Positions 39,458 through 47,392 of a stretch of DNA of 47,392 bases are shown in pieces. The notes beneath the pieces were generated by a model. The model searched no databases. It saw only the letters and a program-made list of their open reading frames with translations, and was not told where the DNA came from. The DNA lies in NCBI GenBank assembly GCA_016870995.1, contig VFZU01000036.1, positions 1 to 47,392 on the forward strand, written 5' to 3'. Both the position numbers and the translations under genes were made by a program. This DNA comes from Acidobacteriota bacterium. Lineage in GTDB: Bacteria > Acidobacteriota > Terriglobia > Bryobacterales > Bryobacteraceae. Numbering within the stretch: the first letter of the stretch is position 1; each line of letters starts with the position of its first letter.

Positions 39458-40492
39458 ATGCCCATCACTTATAGCCAGGCTGGCGTCAACATCGAAGAAG
39501 GCGAAAAGACCGTCGATTCCATCAAGGACGCTGCGAAGCGGACCTTCTCGTCGAATGTTCTAACAGGCATTGGTAGCTTTGGCGCTGCCTTTCGGATCAA
39601 GGGTTACAAGAAGCCGGTGCTCATTTCGAGTGCCGATGGGATTGGCACCAAACTGAAGGTTGCCATTATGGCCGGCAAGCATGACACGGTGGGCGAATGC
39701 CTGGTGAACCACTGTGTGAACGACATCATGGTGCAGGGGGCGGACCCGCTGTTTTTCCTCGACTACTTTGCGATGGGGGAACTGGATTCGGCTGTTGCGT
39801 CTAGCGTGATTCTGGGTATTGCGCGCGGATGCGAACGTAATGGCTGCGCGCTGATTGGCGGCGAAACGGCCGAGATGCCGGGGCTGTACAAGAAGGGTGA
39901 GTATGACGTGGCGGGCTTTATTGTGGGGGCATGCGAAGAGAAAGGGCTGATCACGGGACAGACGATTGTGCCCGGGGATGTGTTGTTGGGCTTGCCAAGT
40001 GATGGGTTGCACACGAACGGGTACTCGCTTGCGCGGAAGCTGTTGTTCGAGGTGGCGAAGTACAAGGTTGGCATGGTGTTGCCGGAGCTTGGAGAAACCG
40101 TGGGAGAGGCGCTGTTGCGTGTGCATTTGAGCTATGCGTCAGCGATGCGGGCCTTGCGCAAAGAGAAGCTATTGAAGGGTGCGGCGCATATCACCGGGGG
40201 CGGCATCACTGACAATACGCCGCGCATGTTGCCGGCCGGGACGAACGCCAAGATCCAAACCAAGGCATGGCAGGTGCCGCCGTTGTTCACGCTGTTGCGG
40301 GATATCGGCAATGTGCCTGAAGCCGATTGGCGCCGGACGTTTAACCTTGGCATCGGCATGATTGTGGCGGTGCCGGAGGCGGGTGTCGCCAAAGCAGTGA
40401 AGGCTCTGAACAAGGTCGGTTCTCAGCCCGTGGAATTGGGCAAGGTGGTGAAGGGCAAGAAGAGCGAGAAGCCGCGGGTGATCTACGTTTGA
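39458..40492 (+). CDS. purM: Phosphoribosylformylglycinamidine cyclo-ligase
   Basis: A 344-residue PurM (AIR synthetase), the ATP-dependent step five of purine synthesis. Family segments are all present: ITYSQAGVNIEEGEK, SSADGIGTKLKVA (ATP and substrate binding), NDIMVQGADPLFFLDYFA, IGGETAEMPG and SDGLHTNGYSLAR. C-terminal HITGGGITDNTPRMLP is intact. Length is normal. It is divergent by 36 bp from the amidohydrolase operon and shares a 4-bp TTGA overlap with purN, so translation of the two is coupled. Confidence 0.97.
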   Translation: MPITYSQAGVNIEEGEKTVDSIKDAAKRTFSSNVLTGIGSFGAAFRIKGYKKPVLISSADGIGTKLKVAIMAGKHDTVGECLVNHCVNDIMVQGADPLFFLDYFAMGELDSAVASSVILGIARGCERNGCALIGGETAEMPGLYKKGEYDVAGFIVGACEEKGLITGQTIVPGDVLLGLPSDGLHTNGYSLARKLLFEVAKYKVGMVLPELGETVGEALLRVHLSYASAMRALRKEKLLKGAAHITGGGITDNTPRMLPAGTNAKIQTKAWQVPPLFTLLRDIGNVPEADWRRTFNLGIGMIVAVPEAGVAKAVKALNKVGSQPVELGKVVKGKKSEKPRVIYV

Positions 40493-41055
40493 AGCGGCTG
40501 GCTATTTTGCTGAGTGGGCGGGGGAGTAATTTCCAGGCGATTCATCGGGCCATTGCGGAGGGTCGGCTCAAGGCTGAGATTGGTTGTGTGATCTCGAACG
40601 TGCCGGATGCGCCAGGCATCGAGTATGCGAAGGCCAATGGCTTGCCTGCGTATGCGCTGAGTTCCAAGGGTGTGCCGCGAGCCGACTTTGACCTTCAGGT
40701 GAAACGGATTATCGACGAGGCCAAGGTGGACTTGATCTGCCTGGCGGGGTACATGCGGTTGTTGAGTCCGGCCTTTATTCAGGCCTATGCCGGAAAGATT
40801 CTCAACATCCATCCGTCGTTGTTGCCCAGCTTTCCTGGTTTGCATGCGCAAAAGCAGGCTCTCGATCATGGCGTGAAGATCACGGGCTGTACGGTGCATC
40901 TGGTGGATGAAGGGCTGGATACGGGGCCGATTCTGGCGCAAGCGGCTGTGCCGGTGATGGAAGGCGACACGGAAGAGACGCTAAGCGCGAGGGTCCTGGT
41001 AGAGGAGCATCGGTTGTATTCGGAAACAATTGGGGTTCTGTTGCGGGGCTTGTGA
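40489..41055 (+). CDS. purN: Phosphoribosylglycinamide formyltransferase
   Basis: A 188-residue PurN that transfers a formyl group from 10-formyltetrahydrofolate to GAR. Catalytic residues Asn106, His108 (KILNIHPSLLPSFPG) and Asp144 (DEGLDTGPIL) have the same numbering as in the E. coli enzyme, which supports the unusual TTG start at 40489. The N-terminal LLSGRGSNFQAI loop binds the phosphate. The TTG overlaps the purM stop (TTGA). The following gene is convergent with 24 bp between the stops. Confidence 0.96.
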   Translation: MKRLAILLSGRGSNFQAIHRAIAEGRLKAEIGCVISNVPDAPGIEYAKANGLPAYALSSKGVPRADFDLQVKRIIDEAKVDLICLAGYMRLLSPAFIQAYAGKILNIHPSLLPSFPGLHAQKQALDHGVKITGCTVHLVDEGLDTGPILAQAAVPVMEGDTEETLSARVLVEEHRLYSETIGVLLRGL

Positions 41056-41079
41056 GCCGTTTGCCCTGGCTTGTGTTGA

Positions 41080-42213
41080 TTATGCCTGGGGATGAAAGGC
41101 TTGATGGACGGCGGAGGCGAACAGATCGAGATCGGCTGCGTTGTTGTAGAGGTGGACGCTGACGCGGAGCCAGCCGTGGCGGGCGCTGACAATGATGTTG
41201 CGCTCCAGCAGCTTGGCAGCAAGGACGTTTGACTCGATGCCGTTGAAGCGGCAGCAGACGATGGGGGAGTTGTCGTGAGCGATCGTGCCGCCTAGCGCTT
41301 CTACTTTTTTTCGAAGCAGCGATGCCAAGTGGAGGACACGTTGTTCGATCACGTCTGTGCCGAGGCTCAGGAAGAGGTCAACGCTGGCTTCCATTGCGCA
41401 GAGCAGAGGCATGGCAGGGAAGTAGCCTTCGTAACGCTCAGCGTCTTCTGAGAAGATTGGCGTGCCGTGGTGGAGGTTCGACCAATCACGCCAGTTGAGG
41501 TGGGATCGCCAGCCGATCACGTTTGGTTCGAGCCATTTGCGTACTTCCGGCTTTACGTAGAGGAAGCCTGCGCCTGTGGGGCTAAGCATCCACTTGTAGC
41601 CGTGCACCGCCAGCATGTCGATGCCGAGCGCCTGGACATCGAAGCGGATTGCGCCGCAGCCCTGTGTGGCGTCGACGTAGTGAAGTGCATTCGGTGCAAG
41701 GCGGCGAATTTCGGCAAGCGGAGCGCGCATGCCCGTGACGTAATTGAGGGCGCTCACGATGACAAGCCGCGTGCGATCGTTGATGGCTTGAGCGAGATCG
41801 TTGAGGGGAGCTTCGATGAACTCGACGCCGCGACGGGTGAGGAGGCTCGGGCCGTAAGTGTTGTTGGGGAATTCGGGGTCGAGGGTGACGATGCGGTCGC
41901 CGGGTTGCCAGTCGATGCCGCTGAGTGCGATGGAAAGGCCGTGGGCGGTGCTTGGGATGAAGGCAATGTCCGCCGGTGTGGCGTGAACCAATTGGGCGAG
42001 TTTTGCCCTGAGGCGGTCTAGGTCGTCGAACCATTTTGGGGCATCGACGGCAGCCGTTTGATCCCGCCGCTGAAGGTGAGTCAGGACGGCTTGGCTTGCC
42101 GCTTGGGGGAGTTGCCCCATGGTGGCGGAGTTGAGAAAGGTCTTCGTTGCGAGAGCGGGGAACTGGGCGCGGATCGCCGCCCAGTCTACTTGTTCAGCTT
42201 GGCCTTGACCCAT
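41080..42213 (-). CDS. Class V aminotransferase-like PLP enzyme
   Basis: A 377-residue fold-type I PLP enzyme of the class V (NifS/isopenicillin epimerase-like) branch. The cofactor Lys207 is in [13 protein letters not shown], preceded by the Asp181/Gln184 pair in [11 protein letters not shown]. Substrate recognition segments [12 protein letters not shown] and [11 protein letters not shown] follow the epimerase-like subgroup rather than cysteine desulfurases, because the mobile-loop active cysteine of IscS/SufS is not evident. Substrate unknown. Its first 28 bp overlap the end of proS on the same strand, indicating coupled expression. Confidence 0.88.
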   Translation of the reverse strand: MGQGQAEQVDWAAIRAQFPALATKTFLNSATMGQLPQAASQAVLTHLQRRDQTAAVDAPKWFDDLDRLRAKLAQLVHATPADIAFIPSTAHGLSIALSGIDWQPGDRIVTLDPEFPNNTYGPSLLTRRGVEFIEAPLNDLAQAINDRTRLVIVSALNYVTGMRAPLAEIRRLAPNALHYVDATQGCGAIRFDVQALGIDMLAVHGYKWMLSPTGAGFLYVKPEVRKWLEPNVIGWRSHLNWRDWSNLHHGTPIFSEDAERYEGYFPAMPLLCAMEASVDLFLSLGTDVIEQRVLHLASLLRKKVEALGGTIAHDNSPIVCCRFNGIESNVLAAKLLERNIIVSARHGWLRVSVHLYNNAADLDLFASAVHQAFHPQA

Positions 42214-43898
42214 GACATTACTTCCGTAAGAGGCATTTCGGACAAGACCTTGCCGCGGCGCTCGACCACTTCAACGATGCCTTGAGCGAGCTTCTTGCCG
42301 ACGGTGATGCGGAAGGGGATGCCGATCAGGTCTGCGTCTTTGAACTTGACGCCAGGGCGCTCGTCGCGATCGTCGAGTAGAGCATCGATGCCAGCCTTCT
42401 TGAGGTCGCCGTAGAGATCGAAAGCTGCCTTCTTCAAGGATTCATCGCCAATGTTTACTGGGGTGACGACGACTTCAAAGGGGGCAATCGAGGGCGGCAT
42501 CGAGATGCCGTCCGCATCGTTGTACAGCTCGACGGCTCCGCAGAGGACTCGCTCCACGCCAATACCGTAAGAGCCCATGATGACCTTGACTTCTTTGCCG
42601 TCTTCGTTGAGGACATCGAGGCCCATGGCCTTCGAGTACTTGTAGCCGAGCTTGAAGATGTGGCCGATTTCCATGGTCTTGAGAATTTCAAGAGGAGCGC
42701 CGGTGTTGATTTCGGTGTCGCCCGATTCGACCTGGCGGATGTCGGCGAATTTGGCGGTGAAGTCTTCGCCGGGGGTGACGTTCAGAAGGTGGTAATCATC
42801 TTTGTTCGCGCCAGCGACCATATTCTTGCGGCCTTCGAGCGCGCTGTCGGCGTAGATGGTGAGCTTAACGCCGACGGGGCCGAGGGAGCCGGGATCGGCA
42901 CCGAAGATCTCGCGAATTTCTTCCGGGTGAGCGGCACGGTATTCTTTGCAGCCCGTGGCGGCGATGAACTTCGTTTCGCTGAGTTGGTGGTTGCCGCGCA
43001 GCAAAGCAAGCATCGGAACCTGTTTGGTGCCGTAGTCGACGATGACCACATAGGTCTTGATCAGCGAGGTTTCCGGTAGCTTCAGGAAAGCGGCGACTTC
43101 ATCGATGGTTTTGGCCGCGGGGGTGTGGATCTCGCTGGGGTCGAGGGCTTCTTCGGAATCCGGAGCCGCGATGGGCTTGGGCTCTGAGACAGCCTTCTCG
43201 AGGTTGGCGGCATAGCCGGTTTCGCGGCAGACGACGACAAAATCTTCGCCAGCATCAGTGGCAACCATGAACTCCTGGCTGGCGCTACCGCCCATAGCGC
43301 CAGAGTCGGCCTCAACGACGACGTACTCAATGCCGCAACGATCGAAGATCTTGCAGTAGGCCTGGCGGTGCTTTTCGTAGCTGACGTCGAGGCCGGGGGC
43401 GTCGATGTCGAAGGAGTAGGAGTCCTTCATGAGGAACTGGCGAACACGGAGCAGGCCGCTCTTGGGGCGTGGTTCGTCACGGAATTTGGTCTGGATTTGA
43501 TACCAGATTTGGGGCAATTGCTTGTAGCTGCGAAGTTCTCCGCGGGCGATGGCAGTCATGACCTCTTCATGGGTCATGCCGAGGCAGAGATCGCGCTGCC
43601 AGCGGTCCTTGAGGCGGAACATGTTCTGGCCCATACCGGTCCAGCGGCCGCTTTCCTGCCAGATTTCGGCGGGGTTAAGCGCTGCCAGGTGGAATTCCTG
43701 TGCGCCAATTGCTTCCATTTCCTCGCGGATGACCTTCTGAATTTTCGACATGCTGCGCTGGGCCAGGAGCAGGTAATTGTAGATACCAGAGCCCATAGGG
43801 CGGATGTAACCGGCCCGCAGTAAGAGACGATGGCTGGCGACTTCAGCGTCGGCCGGGACTTCCCGCAACGTGGGGATAAACAGGTGACTCCAGAGCAT
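42186..43898 (-). CDS. proS: Prolyl-tRNA synthetase (bacterial type)
   Basis: A 570-residue class II synthetase of the bacterial form. It has the N-terminal [19 protein letters not shown] region, motif 2 ([18 protein letters not shown]) and an inserted YbaK-like editing domain (about 235-385) with [20 protein letters not shown] and [13 protein letters not shown]. Motif 3 is [13 protein letters not shown], followed by the anticodon-binding domain (about 470-570) with [20 protein letters not shown]. It charges tRNA-Pro. It is 52 bp from divergent rpiB, with a palindrome in the gap. Confidence 0.97.
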   Translation of the reverse strand: MLWSHLFIPTLREVPADAEVASHRLLLRAGYIRPMGSGIYNYLLLAQRSMSKIQKVIREEMEAIGAQEFHLAALNPAEIWQESGRWTGMGQNMFRLKDRWQRDLCLGMTHEEVMTAIARGELRSYKQLPQIWYQIQTKFRDEPRPKSGLLRVRQFLMKDSYSFDIDAPGLDVSYEKHRQAYCKIFDRCGIEYVVVEADSGAMGGSASQEFMVATDAGEDFVVVCRETGYAANLEKAVSEPKPIAAPDSEEALDPSEIHTPAAKTIDEVAAFLKLPETSLIKTYVVIVDYGTKQVPMLALLRGNHQLSETKFIAATGCKEYRAAHPEEIREIFGADPGSLGPVGVKLTIYADSALEGRKNMVAGANKDDYHLLNVTPGEDFTAKFADIRQVESGDTEINTGAPLEILKTMEIGHIFKLGYKYSKAMGLDVLNEDGKEVKVIMGSYGIGVERVLCGAVELYNDADGISMPPSIAPFEVVVTPVNIGDESLKKAAFDLYGDLKKAGIDALLDDRDERPGVKFKDADLIGIPFRITVGKKLAQGIVEVVERRGKVLSEMPLTEVMSWVKAKLNK

Positions 43899-43916
43899 GG
43901 TGGGGGTAAGTTATCG

Positions 43917-43934
43917 AGTCTAGCATGCTAAACT
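43917..43934. promoter_or_regulatory. Palindrome between proS and rpiB
   Basis: An 18-bp nearly perfect palindrome centred on TAGCATGCTA (one mismatched pair) lies in the 52-bp gap between the divergent proS and rpiB start codons, 16 bp before the rpiB ATG. It is followed by a smaller GAAGA-T-TCTTC inverted repeat. It may be an operator for one or both genes. No second copy was noticed elsewhere in the window. Confidence 0.35.
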
Positions 43935-43950
43935 GAAGATTCTTCGCTCT

Positions 43951-44409
43951 ATGAAGATTGCCATTGGCGCGGATCACGCCGGATTCCTTCTGAAAGAAAA
44001 GTTGCGAGATGAGCTGCGTGCTGCTGGCCATGCAGTCATCGACGCGGGCACAACCTCCACAGAATCTGTAGACTATCCTGACTTTGCGGAAAAGGTGTCC
44101 AAGTATGTGTCGACGGGTGCGGTAGACAAGGGGATCCTGGTTTGTTTTTCGGGTGTCGGGATGTCGATTGCCGCAAACAAAGTAAACGGAATCCGCGCGG
44201 CATTGGGCACGGGGCCGGATGAAGTAAGTTTTGTGCGCAAGCACAACGATGCGAATGTGCTGGCGATCGGTGCGCACTTCACCGACGAAGACACAGCCAA
44301 GAAAATGACAGAAGTTTTTCTCTCAACCGAGTTTGAGGGAGGCCGCCACGCTCGCCGCGTGGCGAAGGTAGCCGCGATCGAAAATCACCAGAAAGGTCAG
44401 TCCCAGTAA
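43951..44409 (+). CDS. rpiB: Ribose-5-phosphate isomerase B
   Basis: A 152-residue RpiB/LacAB-family sugar isomerase linking ribose-5-P and ribulose-5-P. It shows [26 protein letters not shown], the active Cys65 in [16 protein letters not shown], and [11 protein letters not shown] with His98. The usual CGTGIG reads CFSGVG here, a modest change beside the catalytic Cys. It is followed by 4 bp and the glyA ATG, so the pair forms an operon. Confidence 0.95.
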   Translation: MKIAIGADHAGFLLKEKLRDELRAAGHAVIDAGTTSTESVDYPDFAEKVSKYVSTGAVDKGILVCFSGVGMSIAANKVNGIRAALGTGPDEVSFVRKHNDANVLAIGAHFTDEDTAKKMTEVFLSTEFEGGRHARRVAKVAAIENHQKGQSQ

Positions 44410-44413
44410 CACC

Positions 44414-45694
44414 ATGAACGACTCCCAGCGTATGGGCCGCTCTCTCGCCCAGGTAGACCCCGCCGTCGCCGAAGCTGTCCTGCATGAAACCGCGCGCCAG
44501 CAAGGGTTTCTCGAGTTGATCGCAAGCGAGAACTTTACTTCCGAAGCCGTGCTTGAAGCGACGGGTTCGGTATTCACGAACAAGTACGCAGAAGGGTATC
44601 CGGGCAAACGATACTACGGTGGTTGCGAGCATTCTGACGTCGTCGAAAATCTGGCACGAGACAGGGCCAAGCAGTTGTTCAACGCGCAGTATGCCAATGT
44701 TCAGCCGCATTCTGGCTCGCAGGCCAATCAAGCCGCCTATGCCGCTGTGCTGAACCCTGGCGACACGATTCTCGGAATGAATTTGTCTCATGGTGGCCAC
44801 CTCACTCATGGACATCACCTGAATTTTTCGGGCAAGCTTTACAAGATCGTGCCCTACGGCGTTCGGCAACAAGACGAACTGATCGATTACGAAGAAGTCG
44901 CCCGGCTCGCCACCGAGCACAAACCGAAGATGATCATTGCCGGCGCCAGCGCCTACCCGCGGGTGATTGACTTCAAGCGGTTCCGCGAGATTGCGGATTC
45001 TGTGGGGGCGGTTTTCCTGGTGGATATGGCGCATTATTCGGGTTTGATCGCCGGCGGTGTGTATCCAAATCCTTGTGAGCATGCTCACATCGTGACTTCG
45101 ACGACGCACAAGACCTTGCGTGGACCCCGCAGCGGAATCATTTTGGCTGAAGAGCGCTTTGGCAAAGAGATCGACAAGAACGTGTTCCCTGGTGCGCAGG
45201 GTGGCCCACTGGTGCATGTCATGGCCGCCAAGGCGGTTTGCTTCCTTGAGGCGATGCAGCCCGATTTCAAGGTGTACGCGCAAAACGTACTCGATAACGC
45301 AAAGGTACTTGCCGGCGCGCTTCAGGCAAAAGGCTTCCGCATCATTTCTGGCGGCACCGATTCACACATCGTGTTGATGGATGTGTTCTCCAAGGGTGTG
45401 AAGGGCAAAGAAGCTGAAGCAGCTCTGGACCGCGCGCATATCACCGTGAACAAGAATTCGATTCCGTTTGATGTGAATCCGCCGTTGAACCCCTCGGGCA
45501 TTCGCCTGGGCACAGCGGCATTGACCACGCGTGGCTTTGGCGCCAAGGAATTTGAGCAGGTGGCCAAGCTGATCGCTGAAGTGCTGGCTGACACTGCCAG
45601 CGAAGAACGCAGCGCTGCGGTGGCCCGCAAGGTGCAGGCGTTGACCGATGGCTTCCCGCTGTACCCCTGGAAGCTGGCACCCGCTCACGCCTAG
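44414..45694 (+). CDS. glyA: Serine hydroxymethyltransferase
   Basis: A 426-residue PLP enzyme making glycine and 5,10-methylenetetrahydrofolate from serine. PLP Lys233 lies in [14 protein letters not shown]. Substrate-binding segments [26 protein letters not shown] and [15 protein letters not shown] are typical. Length is normal for bacteria. It is 4 bp after rpiB and 9 bp before a glycosyltransferase gene. Its product supplies one-carbon units also used by the nearby purine genes. Confidence 0.97.
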   Translation: MNDSQRMGRSLAQVDPAVAEAVLHETARQQGFLELIASENFTSEAVLEATGSVFTNKYAEGYPGKRYYGGCEHSDVVENLARDRAKQLFNAQYANVQPHSGSQANQAAYAAVLNPGDTILGMNLSHGGHLTHGHHLNFSGKLYKIVPYGVRQQDELIDYEEVARLATEHKPKMIIAGASAYPRVIDFKRFREIADSVGAVFLVDMAHYSGLIAGGVYPNPCEHAHIVTSTTHKTLRGPRSGIILAEERFGKEIDKNVFPGAQGGPLVHVMAAKAVCFLEAMQPDFKVYAQNVLDNAKVLAGALQAKGFRIISGGTDSHIVLMDVFSKGVKGKEAEAALDRAHITVNKNSIPFDVNPPLNPSGIRLGTAALTTRGFGAKEFEQVAKLIAEVLADTASEERSAAVARKVQALTDGFPLYPWKLAPAHA

Positions 45695-45703
45695 AGCGCA
45701 ACT

Positions 45704-46894
45704 ATGCGCATCGCGATTGACGTACGCCACTCCCGTGATTACGGGATTGGCACGTACATTCGCAACATGGTGCAGTCGCTGGCGCGCATTGATGACCAGC
45801 ATACGTATGTGCTGGCGGGCCGCAAAGAAGACTTGCGGGAGTTTGGGGAGTTGCCGGGCAACTTTCGGCGGGCTGTGTTTCCCCGCTCCGACTCCGGCTT
45901 ATTGAACCAAGTTTCGTTTCCGCTGTTTTTGCGCAGGCTGAAGCCAAACCTTTGCCACGTGCCCTTGAATGCCGCACCGTTGCTGATGCCTCAGCCTTAT
46001 ATCGTGACGATTCACGATATGAGCAGTTTACTGTTTCCAGAATCGACTCCGTCAGAGACGACCTCGATCCGCACGCAATACCGGCTGTTTCGCTTTCGCC
46101 GCAGCCTTTCGCGAGCGCAACACATCATCGCGGTCTCAAAATCAACGCAGCGGGATGTCCAAGATCTGATGCGCATTGACGCGTCGAGAATTCGTCAGAT
46201 CTATTCAGCGCCAGACCCACGATTTCTCGAACATTCTCACTTTGCCTCTTCTGGAAGCCAAGCGTATGAAGCCTGGGAGGATGAGCGGCAGAAAACGCTC
46301 GAGCGTTACCAGATCAACTATCCGTTTTTGCTGTACGCCGGCAGTGTCCGGCCGCAGAAGAATATTCCTCGCCTGGTTGAGGCGTTTGCGGTGTTGCGGA
46401 CGGAGCTTGAGAACCACCCACAGTTTAAGAATCTTCGACTGATCATTATCGGCGACGAGATGTGGAAGCATCCGCAAGTGCGGCGGATGGTGATTCAGAC
46501 GCGCATGGAGCCGTATGTGCGGTTTTTCGGATTCGTTCCCTTCGATACGCTGCGGGTGTTCTACTCGGCTGCGACGGCGTTTGTGTTTCCGAGTTTGTAC
46601 GAGGGGTTCGGAATGCCGCCGCTTGAGGCGATGGCTTCGGGTACGCCGGTGGTTTGCTCGGGGACGAGTTCGTTGCCGGAAGTGGTTGGGGATGCGGCGG
46701 TACTGGTGAATCCTGAAAACGTGTTCGATATCGCACGCGGGATCCGGGAAGTGCTTATGGATCAAGAACTTCGGGAATCGTTGGTGGAGAAGGGGCATGC
46801 GCAGGCCCGCATGTATCACTGGGACCGGACAGCACGTGAGGTGCTTGAGGTTTACCGGGAATCGGCCAAATTAGTGCAAAATAAATCGACATAA
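45704..46894 (+). CDS. GT4-family glycosyltransferase
   Basis: A 396-residue glycosyltransferase of family GT4. The N-terminal segment [20 protein letters not shown], a [12 protein letters not shown] stretch, the [20 protein letters not shown] donor-domain start and the [14 protein letters not shown] (E-x7-E) motif are all recognisable. The product sugar is unknown; similar enzymes build mannose-containing surface polysaccharides. It follows glyA by 9 bp. An A/T-only inverted repeat (46878-46885 and 46901-46908) spans its stop and may act as a weak terminator. Confidence 0.9.
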   Translation: MRIAIDVRHSRDYGIGTYIRNMVQSLARIDDQHTYVLAGRKEDLREFGELPGNFRRAVFPRSDSGLLNQVSFPLFLRRLKPNLCHVPLNAAPLLMPQPYIVTIHDMSSLLFPESTPSETTSIRTQYRLFRFRRSLSRAQHIIAVSKSTQRDVQDLMRIDASRIRQIYSAPDPRFLEHSHFASSGSQAYEAWEDERQKTLERYQINYPFLLYAGSVRPQKNIPRLVEAFAVLRTELENHPQFKNLRLIIIGDEMWKHPQVRRMVIQTRMEPYVRFFGFVPFDTLRVFYSAATAFVFPSLYEGFGMPPLEAMASGTPVVCSGTSSLPEVVGDAAVLVNPENVFDIARGIREVLMDQELRESLVEKGHAQARMYHWDRTAREVLEVYRESAKLVQNKST

Positions 46895-47040
46895 TATCAC
46901 TTTATTTTCGATATAAATATTTATCAAGCCTCCATATAATTGGGGCTATCCTGCTTTAATTACATGATTGTAGGCAGTACTTTGTATTAATACTAGTACA
47001 TATAGCAAAATATTTATTGAATAATTCCCAATTAAATATA
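46891..47040. other. AT-rich island (about 25% GC)
   Basis: Counting gives 37 G or C in 150 bases, far below the surrounding high-GC sequence. No reading frame of note lies in it. It begins right at the end of the second glycosyltransferase gene and precedes sequence ending in a partial unknown gene. Foreign origin or a regulatory/insertion junction is plausible. The remainder of 46895-47303 holds only the weak ORF and the hairpin listed separately. Confidence 0.7.
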
Positions 47041-47081
47041 ATGATCAATCATGCAGTGCCGGAGGGGATTCTGGCCTGCCG

Positions 47082-47285
47082 ATGAATACGAAAAACAAAA
47101 AGAACAATAAGGATGGATTCCAATGGAATGGACTCGAAGTGAAACAATCGGATTGGCTAGTGCGTCGTGCGTATTTAGTTGTGTATGTCAAGTTCTGCAA
47201 TTACGAATTTGGCCAATGCTGCCTTTCTGGGCTTTTAGGGGAGGAGTGCAGAGGAGGGGATGTGTCCCTCCTTTGCATCCAGTAA
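47082..47285 (+). CDS. Weak ORF of unknown function (67 aa)
   Basis: An ATG frame of 67 codons beginning MNTKNKKNNKDGFQWNG, with a GGAGGGG element about 16 bases upstream (too far for good use). It has no recognised family, an odd Cys-rich end and contains a strong hairpin (47247-47277) in its last third. Coding is doubtful. Confidence 0.2.
   Translation: MNTKNKKNNKDGFQWNGLEVKQSDWLVRRAYLVVYVKFCNYEFGQCCLSGLLGEECRGGDVSLLCIQ
47247..47277. repeat. Strong hairpin with 12-bp stem
   Basis: TGCAGAGGAGGG (47247-47258) pairs with CCCTCCTTTGCA (47266-47277), with one G-U wobble and a 7-base loop. No T tract follows on the plus strand. It lies 27 bp beyond the stop of the partial minus-strand gene at the window end, so it could be that gene's transcript terminator-like structure or an end structure of a mobile element. 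Confidence 0.6.
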
Positions 47286-47303
47286 TGTAGAGTCCCACCG
47301 CCG

Positions 47304-47392
47304 TCAGGCGGCTTGTTCGAGTTTTCTCAACTGCTCCTTTCTGTGGTCTGAGAGTTGCGTCATATTGAGATACCGGATTGCCTCGACCCAGT
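47304..47392 (-). CDS. C-terminal fragment of an unidentified protein
   Basis: Entering from the right edge, the minus frame reads 28 residues, WVEAIRYLNMTQLSDH then RKEQLRKLEQAA, to a TGA at 47306-47304. A GC-rich stem (47298-47302 with 47307-47311) surrounds the stop. No family can be assigned from so few residues; a transposase is possible given the setting after an AT-rich island, but not shown. Confidence 0.4.
   Translation of the reverse strand, partial: WVEAIRYLNMTQLSDHRKEQLRKLEQAA

Overview
The window looks like chromosomal DNA of an Acidobacteriota bacterium, most likely of the Bryobacterales/Solibacter type. This is inferred from gene content, not from a marker gene. The clues are an orphan MacB/FtsX-type permease with no ATPase beside it (the acidobacterial 'ADOP' type), an exported formylglycine-type sulfatase, a secreted tricorn-like protease, a BNR-repeat protein, several exported amidohydrolases and a high-GC coding style. 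No rRNA, tRNA, CRISPR array or complete insertion sequence was seen. Gene packing is very tight: genes overlap by 4-50 bp and divergent start codons lie only 14-53 bp apart.

Left edge (1-1275): the N-terminus of an unidentified minus-strand gene, a RelE/ParE-type toxin-antitoxin pair, the C-terminal remnant of a beta-lactamase-fold serine hydrolase, and a gene-poor stretch. This looks like a small accessory or decaying patch. From 1276 to 9142 come a radical SAM/SPASM protein, a class II photolyase followed by a YfcH-type epimerase and a 69-aa protein ending at a strong terminator, a CNNM/CorC-type membrane protein, a penicillin-acylase-family hydrolase and an exported glutathione peroxidase.

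From 9185 to 21326 nearly everything is on the plus strand: UMF1-type MFS transporter, GT4 glycosyltransferase, sulfatase, TIM-barrel sugar isomerase-like protein, ADOP permease, tricorn-like protease, then an ECF-like sigma factor interrupted by an in-frame TAA. The same reading frame continues into a membrane-anchored anti-sigma-like protein, and a perfect 13-bp hairpin closes the run. Converging on it is a minus-strand operon (27039 down to 21376): cytochrome-c-tailed repeat protein, LytS-type histidine kinase, LytTR response regulator, BNR-repeat exoprotein, and a membrane protein gene broken by one stop and one frameshift.

From 27128 to 35459: an MFS transporter overlapping tail-to-tail with a DUF5009-type acyltransferase, a PilZ/J-domain fusion protein, a DUF3592-like membrane protein coupled to aat, a Gfo/Idh/MocA oxidoreductase, an unknown protein with NlpC/P60-like motifs, an amidase-signature enzyme and a small exported protein. 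From 39421 down to 35456 is a three-gene amidohydrolase operon in which only the middle member keeps the metal-binding HxH; the outer two look like pseudoenzymes.

The right part (39458-46894) is core metabolism: purM-purN, a class V aminotransferase overlapping proS, then rpiB-glyA and a second GT4 glycosyltransferase. After 46894 base composition changes abruptly to about 25% GC for 150 bp, followed by a weak ORF, a strong hairpin and the C-terminus of another unidentified minus-strand gene at the window edge.
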